Assembly: GCF_001605885.1 (NCBI RefSeq)
Contig: NZ_LRPE01000038.1
Coordinates: 37,102 to 101,101, forward strand
Direction of reading: 5' to 3'
DNA: 64,000 nucleotides
DNA from: Acinetobacter lactucae
GTDB taxonomy: Bacteria; Pseudomonadota; Gammaproteobacteria; Pseudomonadales; Moraxellaceae
Under the pieces are notes generated by a model. The model was not told the DNA's origin. It searched no databases and saw nothing but the letters and a program-made list of their open reading frames with translations. This document shows, piece after piece, positions 47,582 to 57,383 of this stretch; the stretch's first letter is position 1, and each line of letters starts with the position of its first letter. The translations under genes and the position numbers were made by a program.

Positions 47582-48580
47582 TTACGCATTCATTTCTAAA
47601 ACGATCTTTCCAATATGATCACCCTGCTCCATACACGCATGAGCACTTTGTACATCTGAAAAAGCATACGTTTTATAGATTTGAGGTAAACACTTACCTT
47701 CTGCCAGTAATGGCCACACATGCTCATGCAAAGATTGGGCAATTTGTGCTTTTTCTTGGCTATTACGCGCTCGCATCGTTGAACCCGTAATTGTGGCACG
47801 TTTTAAAATCAGTTTTTGTAAATCAAATTCTTTTGCAATACGCCCCCCCATAAAACCAATAATGACCAGTCGGCCATCACGTTTTAATAGATTTAAATTT
47901 TTCGTGAAATAGGAACCACCCACAATATCTAAAATGACGTCAACACCTTGGTCTTGGGTATGTTTCAAAACTTCTTGCTCAAAATCTTGGGTTTTATAAT
48001 TAATTGCTGTGGTTAAGTCAGAGAGTGCTTCAACTTTATCTTCACTACCAACGGTAGCAAAAGTTTTAATCCCCAAAGCGTGGCAAATGGCTAAAGCAGT
48101 GGTTCCGATCCCACTTGCCCCACCATGAATCAGTGCGGTTTCATCTTTCTTTAAACGGCCAATATCAAAGAGGTTTGCCCAAACCGTAAAAAATGTTTCC
48201 GGAATCGCAGCAGCTTGCGTAAATGATAAATTTTCAGGTATTGGCAATACTTGGGTTGCAGTTACCGCACAGTACTCAGCATAACCACCGCCATTTGTTA
48301 GAGCACAAACTTTATCACCAACCTTGAATTGATCGACTTGCTCACCTACCGCAACCACAGCACCAGCGACTTCAAGCCCCGGTATTTGAGTAACACCTTT
48401 AGGCATTGGATATAACCCCATACGCTGCAATAAATCAGGGCGGTTAATTCCAGCAGCCTTTACCTCAATTAAGACTTCATCTGCTTGAGGTGCTGGAATA
48501 TTAGCATCTTGAACTTTTAGAACCTCAGGTCCACCGGGAGCCGTAATTTCAATAATTTTCATGGTTGTTGGAAAGGTCAT
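47582..48580 (-). CDS. Zinc-free quinone oxidoreductase (MDR family, QOR type)
   Basis: About 332 residues from MTFPTTMKIIEIT (48580); GGAG lies 7 nt upstream, so I prefer this over the ATG at 48610. The fold is GroES-like then Rossmann: GLEVAGAVVAVGEQVDQFKVGDKVCAL, then the NADP loop HGGASGIGTTALAICHALGIKTFATVG. No catalytic or structural zinc cysteines are seen, as in NADPH:quinone reductases and TP53I3-like PIG3. It lies directly downstream of an AraC regulator, presumably in one operon and responding to an electrophile or quinone (inference). Confidence 0.88.
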   Translation of the reverse strand: MTFPTTMKIIEITAPGGPEVLKVQDANIPAPQADEVLIEVKAAGINRPDLLQRMGLYPMPKGVTQIPGLEVAGAVVAVGEQVDQFKVGDKVCALTNGGGYAEYCAVTATQVLPIPENLSFTQAAAIPETFFTVWANLFDIGRLKKDETALIHGGASGIGTTALAICHALGIKTFATVGSEDKVEALSDLTTAINYKTQDFEQEVLKHTQDQGVDVILDIVGGSYFTKNLNLLKRDGRLVIIGFMGGRIAKEFDLQKLILKRATITGSTMRARNSQEKAQIAQSLHEHVWPLLAEGKCLPQIYKTYAFSDVQSAHACMEQGDHIGKIVLEMNA

Positions 48581-48623
48581 AAAATGCTCCATGTTTGATT
48601 TATATTTCAAATACTAATCTACG

Positions 48624-49520
48624 TTAAATAATTGATGACTTGGGTGGAACGCCAAACAGTCGCTTAAATTCTCGGCTAAATTGTGACGCACTGACATAAC
48701 CAACTTCATAGGCTGCTTCTGCCACACCCATTTTATTGTTCATGATAAGTTCGCGTGCCTTATGTAACCGAGTAATTTTGAGGTACTGTAAGGGTGAATA
48801 ATTCGTCACCTTTTTAAAAGTCTGATGAAAAAGCGATATGCTCATGCCCGCTTGTTTCGCCAACTCTTGAACCGTTAAGTTATGATAATAATCACGCTGA
48901 ATAATTTCACAAATGGTGTAAATTACGCCATCTCGACTAGTCATAGCCGATAAACTCTCGACTAGATTACTACCTGAAGCTTGCACCACACGATAAACCA
49001 ATTCTCTTTTAACTTGCTCACCCAATATAAAAGTATCTTGTTTAGAACGAAGTAAATTGAGCAATCTTAGAGCGACCTCTGAAATGATCGTATTCATATC
49101 AATCACTCTAAGCCCACAGCTTAATTCTAAATCTTCCGAGTGGGCATCTTCAGTAATCACTTGTTGCTGTTTATCCATTTTAGTAATGAGATCAGCCATC
49201 ATTTGTGGTTCAAATTTTATTGCTATCGCCAGCATTGGTTCATCATTTTCAACCACAGTATCGCAATCAAATGGTATTGCAATTGAGATGAACAGGCACT
49301 GCCCTTGTTGAAACTGAAAGATTTCTTTACCAATATACCCTCTCTTTAATCCCTGTATCACTAAAACAATTGAGGGTTCTTGCAGCACAGCAATAGGTTT
49401 CGTGGAATGATCTACCCGCATTAAAGTGATATTAGAAATAAAAGTAGGATAAAGACCTTCTGCTGGAGCCAAGTGCAAAAATGCATCGACCAAATGTTCT
49501 GTAAGATGATTTTGCGGCAT
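48624..49520 (-). CDS. AraC-family regulator (AraC_N domain)
   Basis: A 298-residue regulator. The N-terminal cupin-like AraC_N domain (about 1-160) has the pattern EPSIVLVIQGLKRGYIGKEIFQFQQGQCLFISIAIPFDC. The C-terminal 100 residues hold two helix-turn-helices: NLTVQELAKQAGMSISLFHQTFKKVTNYSPLQYLKITRLHKAREL and then VAEAAYEVGYVSASQFSREFKRLFGVPP. The gene runs into the quinone oxidoreductase gene, which is its likely target. Confidence 0.9.
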   Translation of the reverse strand: MPQNHLTEHLVDAFLHLAPAEGLYPTFISNITLMRVDHSTKPIAVLQEPSIVLVIQGLKRGYIGKEIFQFQQGQCLFISIAIPFDCDTVVENDEPMLAIAIKFEPQMMADLITKMDKQQQVITEDAHSEDLELSCGLRVIDMNTIISEVALRLLNLLRSKQDTFILGEQVKRELVYRVVQASGSNLVESLSAMTSRDGVIYTICEIIQRDYYHNLTVQELAKQAGMSISLFHQTFKKVTNYSPLQYLKITRLHKARELIMNNKMGVAEAAYEVGYVSASQFSREFKRLFGVPPKSSII

Positions 49521-49634
49521 AGTTTTATTGTGAGAGGTAATCTAATAATCAATATAACAATGAACCTAAAATGAAAACATCTGTCTTACGTTTACTTTGT
49601 ATAAATAGGCAATTCAAATCAATTTTTAGGCATA

Positions 49635-49662
49635 AAAAAACCTAGAGCATTCTAGGTTTTTT
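49635..49662 (-). terminator. Terminator of uppP
   Basis: A 12-bp stem (AAAAAACCTAGA and complement) with the loop GCAT and a U run on the minus-strand transcript, 16 nt after the uppP stop. Confidence 0.92.
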
Positions 49663-49678
49663 CACTTTATCAAGCTCT

Positions 49679-50497
49679 TTAAGCTGATAAATTGAAGAAC
49701 ATTGCTGCAATTAAAATAATTACACCAAGTACAATTCGGTACCATGCAAATACACGTAACGTGTGACGCTCTACAAACAGTACCAATGCTTTTACAACAA
49801 ACAGCGCGGCAATAAAAGCAGCAACGAAACCTACGCCAATATTAACCATATTGTCTGAGGTAAGTACGTCAGCATTTTTAATTAAGTCAAAAGTTGCAGC
49901 GCCCAACATGGTTGGCATTGCAAGGAAGAAAGAGAATTCTGTAGCAGCTTTACGTGATAAGCCCGCAAACATTCCACCCACAATTGTTGCGCCTGAACGT
50001 GAAGTGCCCGGAATCATCGCCACACATTGAGCAAGACCAACTAAAAACGCTTGTTTAAAAGTAATTTTAGTTGCATCGAGTGTCTTATGTTCAAATTGTC
50101 TAGATTCAACCCAGAAAATGATCAGGGCACCGACAATCAAAGCAATCGCAACCACAATTGGGCTAAATAGAACACTTTTAATAAAGTCGACAGCTAAAAC
50201 GCCAATAATGACTGCTGGAAAGAATGCAATAAGCACACTGATCGCAAAATGACGTGACTCCACATCACCACTAAAGAATCCCTTAATCAAGTTAATAATT
50301 TTTTGTCGGTATAACCAGCACACTGCCAAAATAGCACCTAACTGGATTACGACCTCAAATACACGACCGCCGTCTGAGTGGAAATCGATAATATGACCAA
50401 ATAAAATTAAATGGCCTGTACTCGAGATGGGTAAAAATTCAGTTAAGCCTTCGACAAAGCCTAAAAACAGTGCTTTTATAACTTCAAAATTTTCCAT
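49679..50497 (-). CDS. uppP: Undecaprenyl-diphosphate phosphatase UppP (BacA)
   Basis: A 272-residue, eight-helix inner-membrane enzyme that recycles the peptidoglycan lipid carrier and confers bacitracin tolerance. Both catalytic motifs are present: G17[12 protein letters not shown]29 and P-G-T-S-R-S-G-A near 163. It is monocistronic, with a terminator of its own. The two PAP2 phosphatases in this window could overlap with it in function. Confidence 0.95.
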   Translation of the reverse strand: MENFEVIKALFLGFVEGLTEFLPISSTGHLILFGHIIDFHSDGGRVFEVVIQLGAILAVCWLYRQKIINLIKGFFSGDVESRHFAISVLIAFFPAVIIGVLAVDFIKSVLFSPIVVAIALIVGALIIFWVESRQFEHKTLDATKITFKQAFLVGLAQCVAMIPGTSRSGATIVGGMFAGLSRKAATEFSFFLAMPTMLGAATFDLIKNADVLTSDNMVNIGVGFVAAFIAALFVVKALVLFVERHTLRVFAWYRIVLGVIILIAAMFFNLSA

Positions 50498-50850
50498 AAC
50501 TTGCTCAAAGAAAGTTAATCATTAGAACGATCTAAAATTTGTTTTATCGAAACTGATAAGCCTAAAATTAGACTTAACACATGTTCAATATCAGATCATT
50601 TCTAACGTTTGTGGTTATTGCCCCTAGTTAAAGGCAGTTTATTTAAAGTGCGATAATGTATCACAACATGATGACAAACTTGGGTTAACTATCGTAAAAA
50701 GATAAAACTTGGTTAAGAACTGCCAAAATTTTTTTTGTTATAGATAAAGCTTTTCGCCCTTACTTACTCTACAAAATCATCTTAAAATGTCCTTAAAGAA
50801 ACATGATATTATTCTGTTCAAATGCAACTCATATCAAAAATTCTATCTGA
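50498..50850. promoter_or_regulatory. Divergent region between uppP and the PaaX-like regulator
   Basis: 353 nt, A+T-rich, with no ORF that I can support. Promoters of both flanking genes should be here; I see no clear consensus boxes or long repeats. Confidence 0.4.
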
Positions 50851-51651
50851 ATGAAAAATACCAAAATTAATGCACGTCATCTTATTATCGATCTATTTCT
50901 TTCCTCAGCTTATCCTCAGCTCACCATTAAACAAATATTGATTGCCGCTAAACTCTTTAATATGAGTGACAACGGTATTCGTGTTGCGACGACTCGGCTA
51001 TTAAATGAAGGCATGATTGAAAGCGTCGAGCGCGGTATTTATCAACTTTCGCCTTCAACCAAAGAATGGGCAAAAGTCATTTTGAATCGTAAAAATGGCA
51101 TTAAGCAGACTAAAGAATGGCAACAGCACTATCTGGCAGTATTTACTGGAACTTTAGGCCGTATAGATCGGACCGCTTTAAAAAAGAGAGAGCACGCCCT
51201 ACATCAATTTGGTTTTAGAGAGCTCGAAACTGGTATTTACATACGTCCAGATAATTTAGCGTATAGCTTTGAAAAAACATGTGAAGAGCTCGTTATAGCG
51301 GGTCTTGAAAATGAAGCCAAAATTTCTATTATTCAAAAATTTGACTCAAAAACAGTTTTGTTAATTCCTTCTTTATGGGATACCAAAAAGCTTGAAAAAA
51401 ACTATGAAATGTATAGTCAGGATATTCAAGAATGGCTTTTGAACTATAAAAATTTATCCTTAAATGAAGCTGCGACTCAAGCTTTGTTATTAGGACGTGA
51501 AACGATTACCTTACTCATGAATGATCCTCTGCTGCCCCCTCCATTTGTTAACGAACATGCCCGCAATCAGTTTGCTCAGAATGTACAGCAGCTCGATTCG
51601 ATTGGACAAAAGCTATGGCAGAAACTTTATGAAAATGAATTAGCCCATTAA
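50851..51651 (+). CDS. PaaX-like transcriptional regulator
   Basis: A 266-residue protein. The N-terminal winged helix (SSAYPQLTIKQILIAAKLFNMSDNGIRVATTRLLNEGMIESVERGIYQLS) and the central cleft domain (KEWQQHYLAVFTGTLGRIDRTALKKREHALHQFGFRELETGIYIRPDN) match the PaaX family, which represses phenylacetate catabolism in response to phenylacetyl-CoA. No paa genes are in the window. The neighbour downstream is a fatty acid desaturase, so the effector may be another acyl-CoA (inference). Confidence 0.82.
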   Translation: MKNTKINARHLIIDLFLSSAYPQLTIKQILIAAKLFNMSDNGIRVATTRLLNEGMIESVERGIYQLSPSTKEWAKVILNRKNGIKQTKEWQQHYLAVFTGTLGRIDRTALKKREHALHQFGFRELETGIYIRPDNLAYSFEKTCEELVIAGLENEAKISIIQKFDSKTVLLIPSLWDTKKLEKNYEMYSQDIQEWLLNYKNLSLNEAATQALLLGRETITLLMNDPLLPPPFVNEHARNQFAQNVQQLDSIGQKLWQKLYENELAH

Positions 51652-51756
51652 AAGACGATTTATTTTTTTACAAACAAATATTTCACTTTTTAAAATTTTA
51701 TGACTACATTTGTAATATAAAATATGAATGCCAAAATCTGATTTGGGAGAATAAAA

Positions 51757-52749
51757 ATGAATGCACAAGTGAGTGTGACCGATCTATTTAGCAGAGAAGA
51801 AATACAGGAGCTCACACAACCCTCAGATATTTACGGTGCTTGGGCTGTTGCAAGCACATGGGCCGTTATTGGCGGAACATTTGCTAGCTTAATCATGATG
51901 TGGGATTACTTACCTAACTGGGGCAAATTACTTGCTTGTATGCTTGCCTTAGCAATATTGGCAGGTCGCCAGTTATGCCTAGCGATTTTGATGCATGATG
52001 CATCGCATAAAAGCCTATTTAAAAATAAGAAAATAAATGACTTCGTAGGTGAATGGCTATGCGCCCGTCCAATCTGGAATGATCTACAAAAATACCGCGC
52101 ACACCATGTCCGCCATCATGCAAAAACCTCTACTCCAGATGACCCTGACCTTTCTTTAGTTTCTGGTTTTCCTGTAAGTAAGAAATCTCTTACTCGTAAA
52201 TTCTTACGCGACTTAACGGGTATGACCGGATTAAAGTTTAGCTTTGGCCGAGTGTTAATGGATCTCGATTTAATGAAATGGACTGTTGCAAATGATCAAG
52301 TCTGGCTAGATCGAAGCAATAAAGATTTCGTTGATTATGCAAAAAGTCTTATAAAAAACAGTAGCGGCGCCATTGCAACCAATATCGCTCTTTATGGTGT
52401 TTTAAAAGCTTTCGGTCAACAGCGGTTTTATTGGTTATGGCCCCTAGCTTATTTAACACCGTTTCCATTATTTTTAAGAATTCGCTCAATGGCCGAACAT
52501 GCAGGTATGCAAACGAGTAATACTGCTTTAACCAATACACGAACAACACGTGCAGGTTGGATTGCTAGAAGCTTTGTGGCGCCTATTCATGTCAATTACC
52601 ACATGGAGCATCACTTAATGGCTTCGGCGCCCTACTTCAAACTGCCGCGCGTGCATCGACTATTAAGAGACCGCGGTCATGTTCCGGCACCACCTAGCTA
52701 TTTTGAAGTGATTGAATCGCTCTCCTCTAAGCCAGAACAATCTACTTAA
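51757..52749 (+). CDS. Fatty acid desaturase-family membrane enzyme
   Basis: A 330-residue di-iron membrane desaturase or hydroxylase. The three His boxes are H80-D-A-S-H84, H116-H-V-R-H-H121 and H-M-E-H-H near 283. Two pairs of hydrophobic segments surround them. It resembles bacterial acyl-lipid or acyl-CoA desaturases; the position of the double bond cannot be read. GGGAG lies before the ATG. Together with FadL and the wax synthase nearby it fits a lipid-metabolism neighbourhood, although they are not one operon. Confidence 0.88.
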   Translation: MNAQVSVTDLFSREEIQELTQPSDIYGAWAVASTWAVIGGTFASLIMMWDYLPNWGKLLACMLALAILAGRQLCLAILMHDASHKSLFKNKKINDFVGEWLCARPIWNDLQKYRAHHVRHHAKTSTPDDPDLSLVSGFPVSKKSLTRKFLRDLTGMTGLKFSFGRVLMDLDLMKWTVANDQVWLDRSNKDFVDYAKSLIKNSSGAIATNIALYGVLKAFGQQRFYWLWPLAYLTPFPLFLRIRSMAEHAGMQTSNTALTNTRTTRAGWIARSFVAPIHVNYHMEHHLMASAPYFKLPRVHRLLRDRGHVPAPPSYFEVIESLSSKPEQST

Positions 52750-52770
52750 TTGACTCAAATAATAAGTGAG

Positions 52771-52798
52771 AGGCCATGAATTTAAATTTATGGCCTTT
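52771..52798. terminator. Terminator between the desaturase gene and an AraC gene
   Basis: Stem AGGCCAT with its complement around a 12-nt A/T loop, with a T run on the plus strand, in a convergent gap of 48 nt. Confidence 0.75.
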
Positions 52799-53841
52799 TA
52801 ATTTAAATCAGCCATTTTATGCTGGGTTTGGAAATATTTTGGCGTTACCCCCATCCAACGCTTAAACGCACGAGTGAAGTGAGAAGTCTCGGCATAACCT
52901 AGCATTAAAGCAACTTTTTCGACCGACATGTTATTTTGAGTTAAAAGTTTCTGGGCCTGCTCCTTTTTCAGTGAGTCAACCAAGAGTGTAAAACTAGTAT
53001 GATCAAGGGCTAAATAACGTTGTAAGGTTCGCTCTGACATATTCATGATTTGAGCCACTTGCCCAACTTTTAATGTCTCCCCCTCCCCATCCAAAAGCAA
53101 TTTTTCAACAACTTGTTTGACTCGCCCTTTCCAACCATCTTTTAACTTTAACTTCTCTATATTCCGCTTACATTGCGCATTTAACAATGGCGCTAGCATT
53201 GGGTCTGCCGTTAATACAGGTTGTTTTAAATACTCTTTTGGAAATATCCAACGATTACGCTTTTGGTTAAATAAACAAGTCACAGCCAGTTGATGACTGA
53301 TTTGGTCAAAACCTATCGGCTCTGGCATTTGTAATTCAACTTTTCCCAAATGAGAAAGCCCTGTTAATTTTTTCGCAATTTGAACAAAACCGACTAACAA
53401 AAAAATGTTGGCATTTGGGCTCAGCTGAAATGCATTGACGGGCTGATGAATTGACCAACATGCATCATTATTTTCTTGTTTTAATTCTGGTTTAAAAACC
53501 TTACAACGTGAACCAATGAATTGTTCAAGTATTTTCAGCGCTTCTCCTAAATTTGGAGAAACTATGGCAGCAATTCCGACTGAACCATAATATGAAGCCG
53601 TCATGCTTAAAGCTAAATACCCAGCTAATGCTGGCTCTTTGCATAATTTGATCGCCCGTTCAATAAGCTGATTTAAAATGTTGAACTCGACATACCAGTA
53701 AGGCTTTTCTAATTGGTCTAAAGTTATTCCACTTCCATTTAAAAGCTGCTCACCAGAGACACCCCATCGCTTAATAGTTTCTACTATTAAATTAATATAA
53801 GTTCCGGGTAATTCTGGATTCATGAGCGACCCATTGAGCAA
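52798..53841 (-). CDS. AraC-family regulator (Arabinose_bd/OruR type)
   Basis: A 347-residue regulator of the OruR/ArgR-like group. The N-terminal ligand domain (ETIKRWGVSGEQLLNGSGITLDQLEKPYWYVEF) resembles PF12625, and the C-terminus is a double helix-turn-helix with LKVGQVAQIMNMSERTLQRYLALDHTSF and then NNMSVEKVALMLGYAETSHFTRAFKRWMGVTP. It is convergent with the desaturase gene and divergent from the flavin reductase at 53981, its likely target. Confidence 0.87.
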   Translation of the reverse strand: MLNGSLMNPELPGTYINLIVETIKRWGVSGEQLLNGSGITLDQLEKPYWYVEFNILNQLIERAIKLCKEPALAGYLALSMTASYYGSVGIAAIVSPNLGEALKILEQFIGSRCKVFKPELKQENNDACWSIHQPVNAFQLSPNANIFLLVGFVQIAKKLTGLSHLGKVELQMPEPIGFDQISHQLAVTCLFNQKRNRWIFPKEYLKQPVLTADPMLAPLLNAQCKRNIEKLKLKDGWKGRVKQVVEKLLLDGEGETLKVGQVAQIMNMSERTLQRYLALDHTSFTLLVDSLKKEQAQKLLTQNNMSVEKVALMLGYAETSHFTRAFKRWMGVTPKYFQTQHKMADLN

Positions 53842-53980
53842 AATAAAATGGCGTGAAATGGTAAAAACTGTCTGTTCATGAACTATGCCATGCTTTTAAA
53901 TTGATGCATAGTTATTCAAAACAAAATCCGCCGAATTGCACTAGACAGCACAATTTCTGAAAAAGAATATAGGTCACCTT

Positions 53981-54679
53981 ATGAACATTCTGATTGTCCA
54001 TGCTCATCCAGAACCACAGTCTTTTACCGCTGCTCTAAAAAGTACAGCCAAGCAAACCTTAGAAAAATTGGGGCACCGCGTAGAAGTTTCAGATTTATAT
54101 GCGATGCAATTTAACCCAGTTGCATCCAAAGAGGACTTTTTGGAGCTTAACCAACCTGATTATTTTAACTACGCATTAGAGCAAAGAAATGCCAGCAAAA
54201 ATCAACTTCTAGCTCCAGATATTCAAGCAGAAATAGAAAAAGTAAAAAAAGCTGATTTAGTTATTTTAAATTTCCCGCTTTATTGGACATCTGTACCAGC
54301 AATTTTAAAAGGCTGGATTGATCGTGTATTTGTTTCAGGACTCTTTTACGGTGGTAAACGCTTTTATAACCACGGCGGAATGACTGGTAAAAAAGCCATG
54401 CTGTGTTTAACACTCGGTGGTAGAACCCATATGTTTGGAGAAAACTCAATTCATGGCCCAATTGAAAATTATTTATCACCAATTCAGCGTGGTACATTGG
54501 CATATGCGGGTTTTGAGGTTTTACCACCATTTATTGCTTATCATGTACCATATATTAGCCAAGAAGCACGAGAAGTCCTTCTGGAAGATTATGGAACTTA
54601 TCTCACTTATCTAGACCAGCTCGAACCTTTAATATTCCCTAAGCTTGAGCAATTTGATGAAAAACTATATCCATTTTAA
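53981..54679 (+). CDS. NAD(P)H-dependent quinone reductase (flavodoxin fold, MdaB/KefF type)
   Basis: A 232-residue FMN/FAD reductase. It begins NILIVHAHPEPQSFTAALKSTAKQTL, the flavodoxin_2 phosphate-binding start, and has NFPLYWTSVPAILKGWIDRVF, LCLTLGGRTHMFG and FEVLPPFIAYHVPY, all characteristic of the NQO1/MdaB/KefF group. Such enzymes reduce quinones or electrophiles by two electrons. It is transcribed away from the AraC gene, 139 nt apart. A strong hairpin follows it. Confidence 0.88.
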   Translation: MNILIVHAHPEPQSFTAALKSTAKQTLEKLGHRVEVSDLYAMQFNPVASKEDFLELNQPDYFNYALEQRNASKNQLLAPDIQAEIEKVKKADLVILNFPLYWTSVPAILKGWIDRVFVSGLFYGGKRFYNHGGMTGKKAMLCLTLGGRTHMFGENSIHGPIENYLSPIQRGTLAYAGFEVLPPFIAYHVPYISQEAREVLLEDYGTYLTYLDQLEPLIFPKLEQFDEKLYPF

Positions 54680-54700
54680 TGGTATGTTTTAGCTCTAAAA

Positions 54701-54740
54701 ATTAAATAACCGAATCTAGATTATTATTTTCGGTTATTTT
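54701..54740 (+). terminator. Terminator of the flavin reductase gene
   Basis: A 9-bp stem (ATAACCGAA with TTCGGTTAT) around an A/T-rich 14-nt loop, followed by a T-rich run. Confidence 0.75.
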
Positions 54741-55278
54741 CTTACTTCGAACTTTTAAATATAGAGGCCAAATTCGCTCAAAAAATAGATCAAATGGTAA
54801 AAAAATTAAGCTAAACTTTTTTATAAAATTAAGAATATAAAAGTGAATCAATAATATACAGATGTAGAGAAACTAGACTTATCAACTAAAAATGACGACT
54901 AATACTCATTTCATAATCATTTAATTCATATTTTTACAAAAAAATCTTTGACCATTTTTCTTGGATTTGTGACAAAAATGTCATAAAAACAGAGGCTACT
55001 AATAATAGATAAAAAATATAAATATCAATTAATTAAAATAAATTAACAATGAAAATATTCCTTCATTTTTCATCCATTATCGACATTATTTGTATAAAAA
55101 GTGAGTACTCTTCAGTTCATATAACAGATTTACTCTTATTGTAATTATGCTATTTTTGTTACATGGAGTTATCAAAGCTTCTATTAGTTGTAATTAGGAG
55201 CTTTGAAGGCAACACAGTTTAAACGGTTTAACTCTGTTACTTTTAAAAAAATGTCTTGAAGTTCAAGGAAAGATTAAA
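54741..55278. promoter_or_regulatory. Long A+T-rich region upstream of fadL
   Basis: Over 500 nt with no supported ORF. Two dyads stand close to fadL: TCAAAGCT (55172-55179) with AGCTTTGA (55199-55206), and AAACGGTTT inside GTTTAAACGGTTTAAC (about 55217-55232). The second is loosely like the PsrA/FadR-type operators that control fatty acid genes. AAGGAAAG precedes the fadL ATG. Confidence 0.45.
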
Positions 55279-56709
55279 ATGAAATTAAAACATCTGAGCA
55301 CTGCAATGATTTTAGCAACGCTGCCTGCAACTGGGGTTTTTGCAGCAGCATTGGATCGCTCTGGACAATCAATGTCTGCATTTTTACAGCCTGGAAACTA
55401 CTTTGAAGCTGGTATTTCTATTTTAGATCCAGATGTATCGGGTAAAGAAGCAGGATCAAGCCCAACAAATCGTAATATTGGCGATATGGCCGATGATTAT
55501 TTTTTCCCAAGTGCAGCCTTAAAACTACAACTTAACGATAAATTTTCTTTTGGTTTACTTTACGATCAACCATTTGGTTCAGATGCAGAATACACAGGTA
55601 ATAATGCATTTGTTTCAAACTCAGGGTCTGACTCAGTTTTATCAGCTGGTGCAATTGACGGGATTGTTACTAAAAAAGCAAAAGAAGCTTTAGTAGCACA
55701 AGGTTTACCTGTAAATGATCAAACCTTAGCAATAGCAAAAGGCCAAGTTTTAGCAAGTCCTCAATTTCAACAACTTGCTGGTGCTCTTGCTGTAGCAAAT
55801 AATTATTTAGGCACTGGCGGAACTAAAGTAGAGGTAGATACACAAAACTTATCTTTTGTTTTTGGCTTCCAACCAAACCAAAACTTTAACTTCTATGCGG
55901 GTCCAGTATTACAAACAGTTAAAGGTAATGTAAGTCTTCGAGGTCAAGCTTATAGCCTTTACAATGGTTATGATGCGAATATTAAAGAAACTACTGGTGT
56001 AGGTTGGTTAGCAGGTGCAGCTTATCAAATTCCAGAAATTGCGTTTAAAGCATCTTTAACTTATCGTTCTGAAATCGACCATAAAACCAATATTAATGAA
56101 GACTTATCTTTATTAAATTTCCCTGGTCTTACTTCTGTGCTCGCTGGTTTAGATGTTCCTGCATCTAAGCTTCAAGCTATTAATTCAGAAGGCAAAACTA
56201 CAATTACTACCCCTCAATCTGTAAACCTTGATTTCCAAACAGGTATCATGGCAAATACAGTGGCATTCGCGAATGTACGATGGGTAAACTGGAAAGACTT
56301 CTCGATTCAACCATATAAATTCGGCAAAGTATCGGAAGCTGTAGGTGGGCTTGTTGGACGTCCAAATGGTTTTAACTTAGTTGAATATTCTGATGACCAA
56401 TGGTCTGTTAACGCCGGTGTTGGCCGTAAACTTACTGATAAGTGGGCGGGTAACGTTTCTGTGGGCTGGGACTCTGGCGCGGGTAACCCTGTAACAACCT
56501 TAGGCCCAACTGAAGGTTACTGGAACGTAGGCTTAGGTCTTCAATATAGTCCGACTCCACAAACTTTCCTTGCTGGCGGTGTAAAATACTTCTGGTTGGG
56601 TGATGCTAAAGCTCAAACTGGTGCACAAGCAGGTACTGATCAATATGTTGCAGACTTTTCTGACAACAATGCTATCGCTTATGGTTTAAAACTTGGTTAT
56701 AAATTCTAA
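55279..56709 (+). CDS. fadL: FadL/TodX-family outer-membrane transport protein
   Basis: A 476-residue outer-membrane barrel for hydrophobic substrates. A Sec signal peptide (MKLKHLSTAMILATLPATGVFAA, cleavage near 23) leads to a hatch-like N-terminus, followed by many alternating strands ending in ...GLKLGYKF, the outer-membrane C-terminal signature. The family imports long-chain fatty acids or aromatic hydrocarbons. Strand loops are long and Asn/Gly-rich. It is convergent with thrH through a 57-bp palindrome. Confidence 0.88.
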   Translation: MKLKHLSTAMILATLPATGVFAAALDRSGQSMSAFLQPGNYFEAGISILDPDVSGKEAGSSPTNRNIGDMADDYFFPSAALKLQLNDKFSFGLLYDQPFGSDAEYTGNNAFVSNSGSDSVLSAGAIDGIVTKKAKEALVAQGLPVNDQTLAIAKGQVLASPQFQQLAGALAVANNYLGTGGTKVEVDTQNLSFVFGFQPNQNFNFYAGPVLQTVKGNVSLRGQAYSLYNGYDANIKETTGVGWLAGAAYQIPEIAFKASLTYRSEIDHKTNINEDLSLLNFPGLTSVLAGLDVPASKLQAINSEGKTTITTPQSVNLDFQTGIMANTVAFANVRWVNWKDFSIQPYKFGKVSEAVGGLVGRPNGFNLVEYSDDQWSVNAGVGRKLTDKWAGNVSVGWDSGAGNPVTTLGPTEGYWNVGLGLQYSPTPQTFLAGGVKYFWLGDAKAQTGAQAGTDQYVADFSDNNAIAYGLKLGYKF

Positions 56710-56712
56710 GTT

Positions 56713-56769
56713 TTAAAAACAAATAATAAAAAAGGCGCTTTAAGCGCCTTTTTTATTATTTGTTTTTAA
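56713..56769. terminator. 57-bp perfect palindrome between fadL and thrH
   Basis: Two complementary 28-nt arms around a single centre base (56741), with the core AAAAAAGGCGCTT. It reaches into the thrH stop codon and works as a terminator in both directions. Confidence 0.9.
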
Positions 56770-57383
56770 GCTGGGATATTACGCTGTGAAACTGAACGGA
56801 TTGCTTCTTTTAATGCATCATATCCGCGGATAGCAGGAAACTGTGGAAACTCAGCAATCACATTTTCTGGCGCATCAAACAAGAAACCATGGTCAGCTTC
56901 ACCAAGCATCGTTGTATCATTATATGAATCACCAGCTGCGATTACACGGAAATTTAAACCATGTAGTGCTTTAACCGACTCACGTTTTTGATCTGGTTGT
57001 CGTAATTTATAAGCCGTAATCATTCCTTCTTCATCTGTCTCTAACTTATGACAGAAAATCGTTGGCCATCCTAATTGCTTCATTAAAGGATGCGCAAATT
57101 CATAGAAGGTATCTGATAAGATCACGAGTTGGAAATGCGTACTCACCCATTCAACAAACTCTTTTGCGCCTGGTAATGGCCCCATCTCGGCAATGACTTC
57201 TTGAATATCATTTAAGCCTAAACCGTGTTGTTTTAAAATATTCAGACGTTGAGTCATTAAAACATCATAATCCGGAATATCACGAGTAGTTGCTTCGAGT
57301 TCTTTAATCCCTGTTTTTTTTGCGAAATTGATCCAGATTTCAGGAACTAAAACCCCTTCCAGATCTAGGCATACGATTTCCAT
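56766..57383 (-). CDS. thrH: Phosphoserine phosphatase / homoserine kinase ThrH
   Basis: A 205-residue HAD-superfamily enzyme. The start is MEIVCLDLEG (57383) with GGAAG upstream; four more codons are open. D7-L-E9 stands at the catalytic aspartates (the general acid is Glu in place of Asp), a feature I recall for ThrH rather than SerB. V-I-L-S-D-T-F and A-A-G-D-S-Y-N-D are motifs II and IV. ThrH removes phosphate from phosphoserine and can move it to homoserine. The length fits the 205-residue family. Confidence 0.92.
   Translation of the reverse strand: MEIVCLDLEGVLVPEIWINFAKKTGIKELEATTRDIPDYDVLMTQRLNILKQHGLGLNDIQEVIAEMGPLPGAKEFVEWVSTHFQLVILSDTFYEFAHPLMKQLGWPTIFCHKLETDEEGMITAYKLRQPDQKRESVKALHGLNFRVIAAGDSYNDTTMLGEADHGFLFDAPENVIAEFPQFPAIRGYDALKEAIRSVSQRNIPA

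Noticed and set aside
54741..55278. The long gap before fadL as a possible small RNA or lost gene.
   Set aside because: No open frame, no clear promoter-terminator pair, and the base composition is simply A+T-rich.
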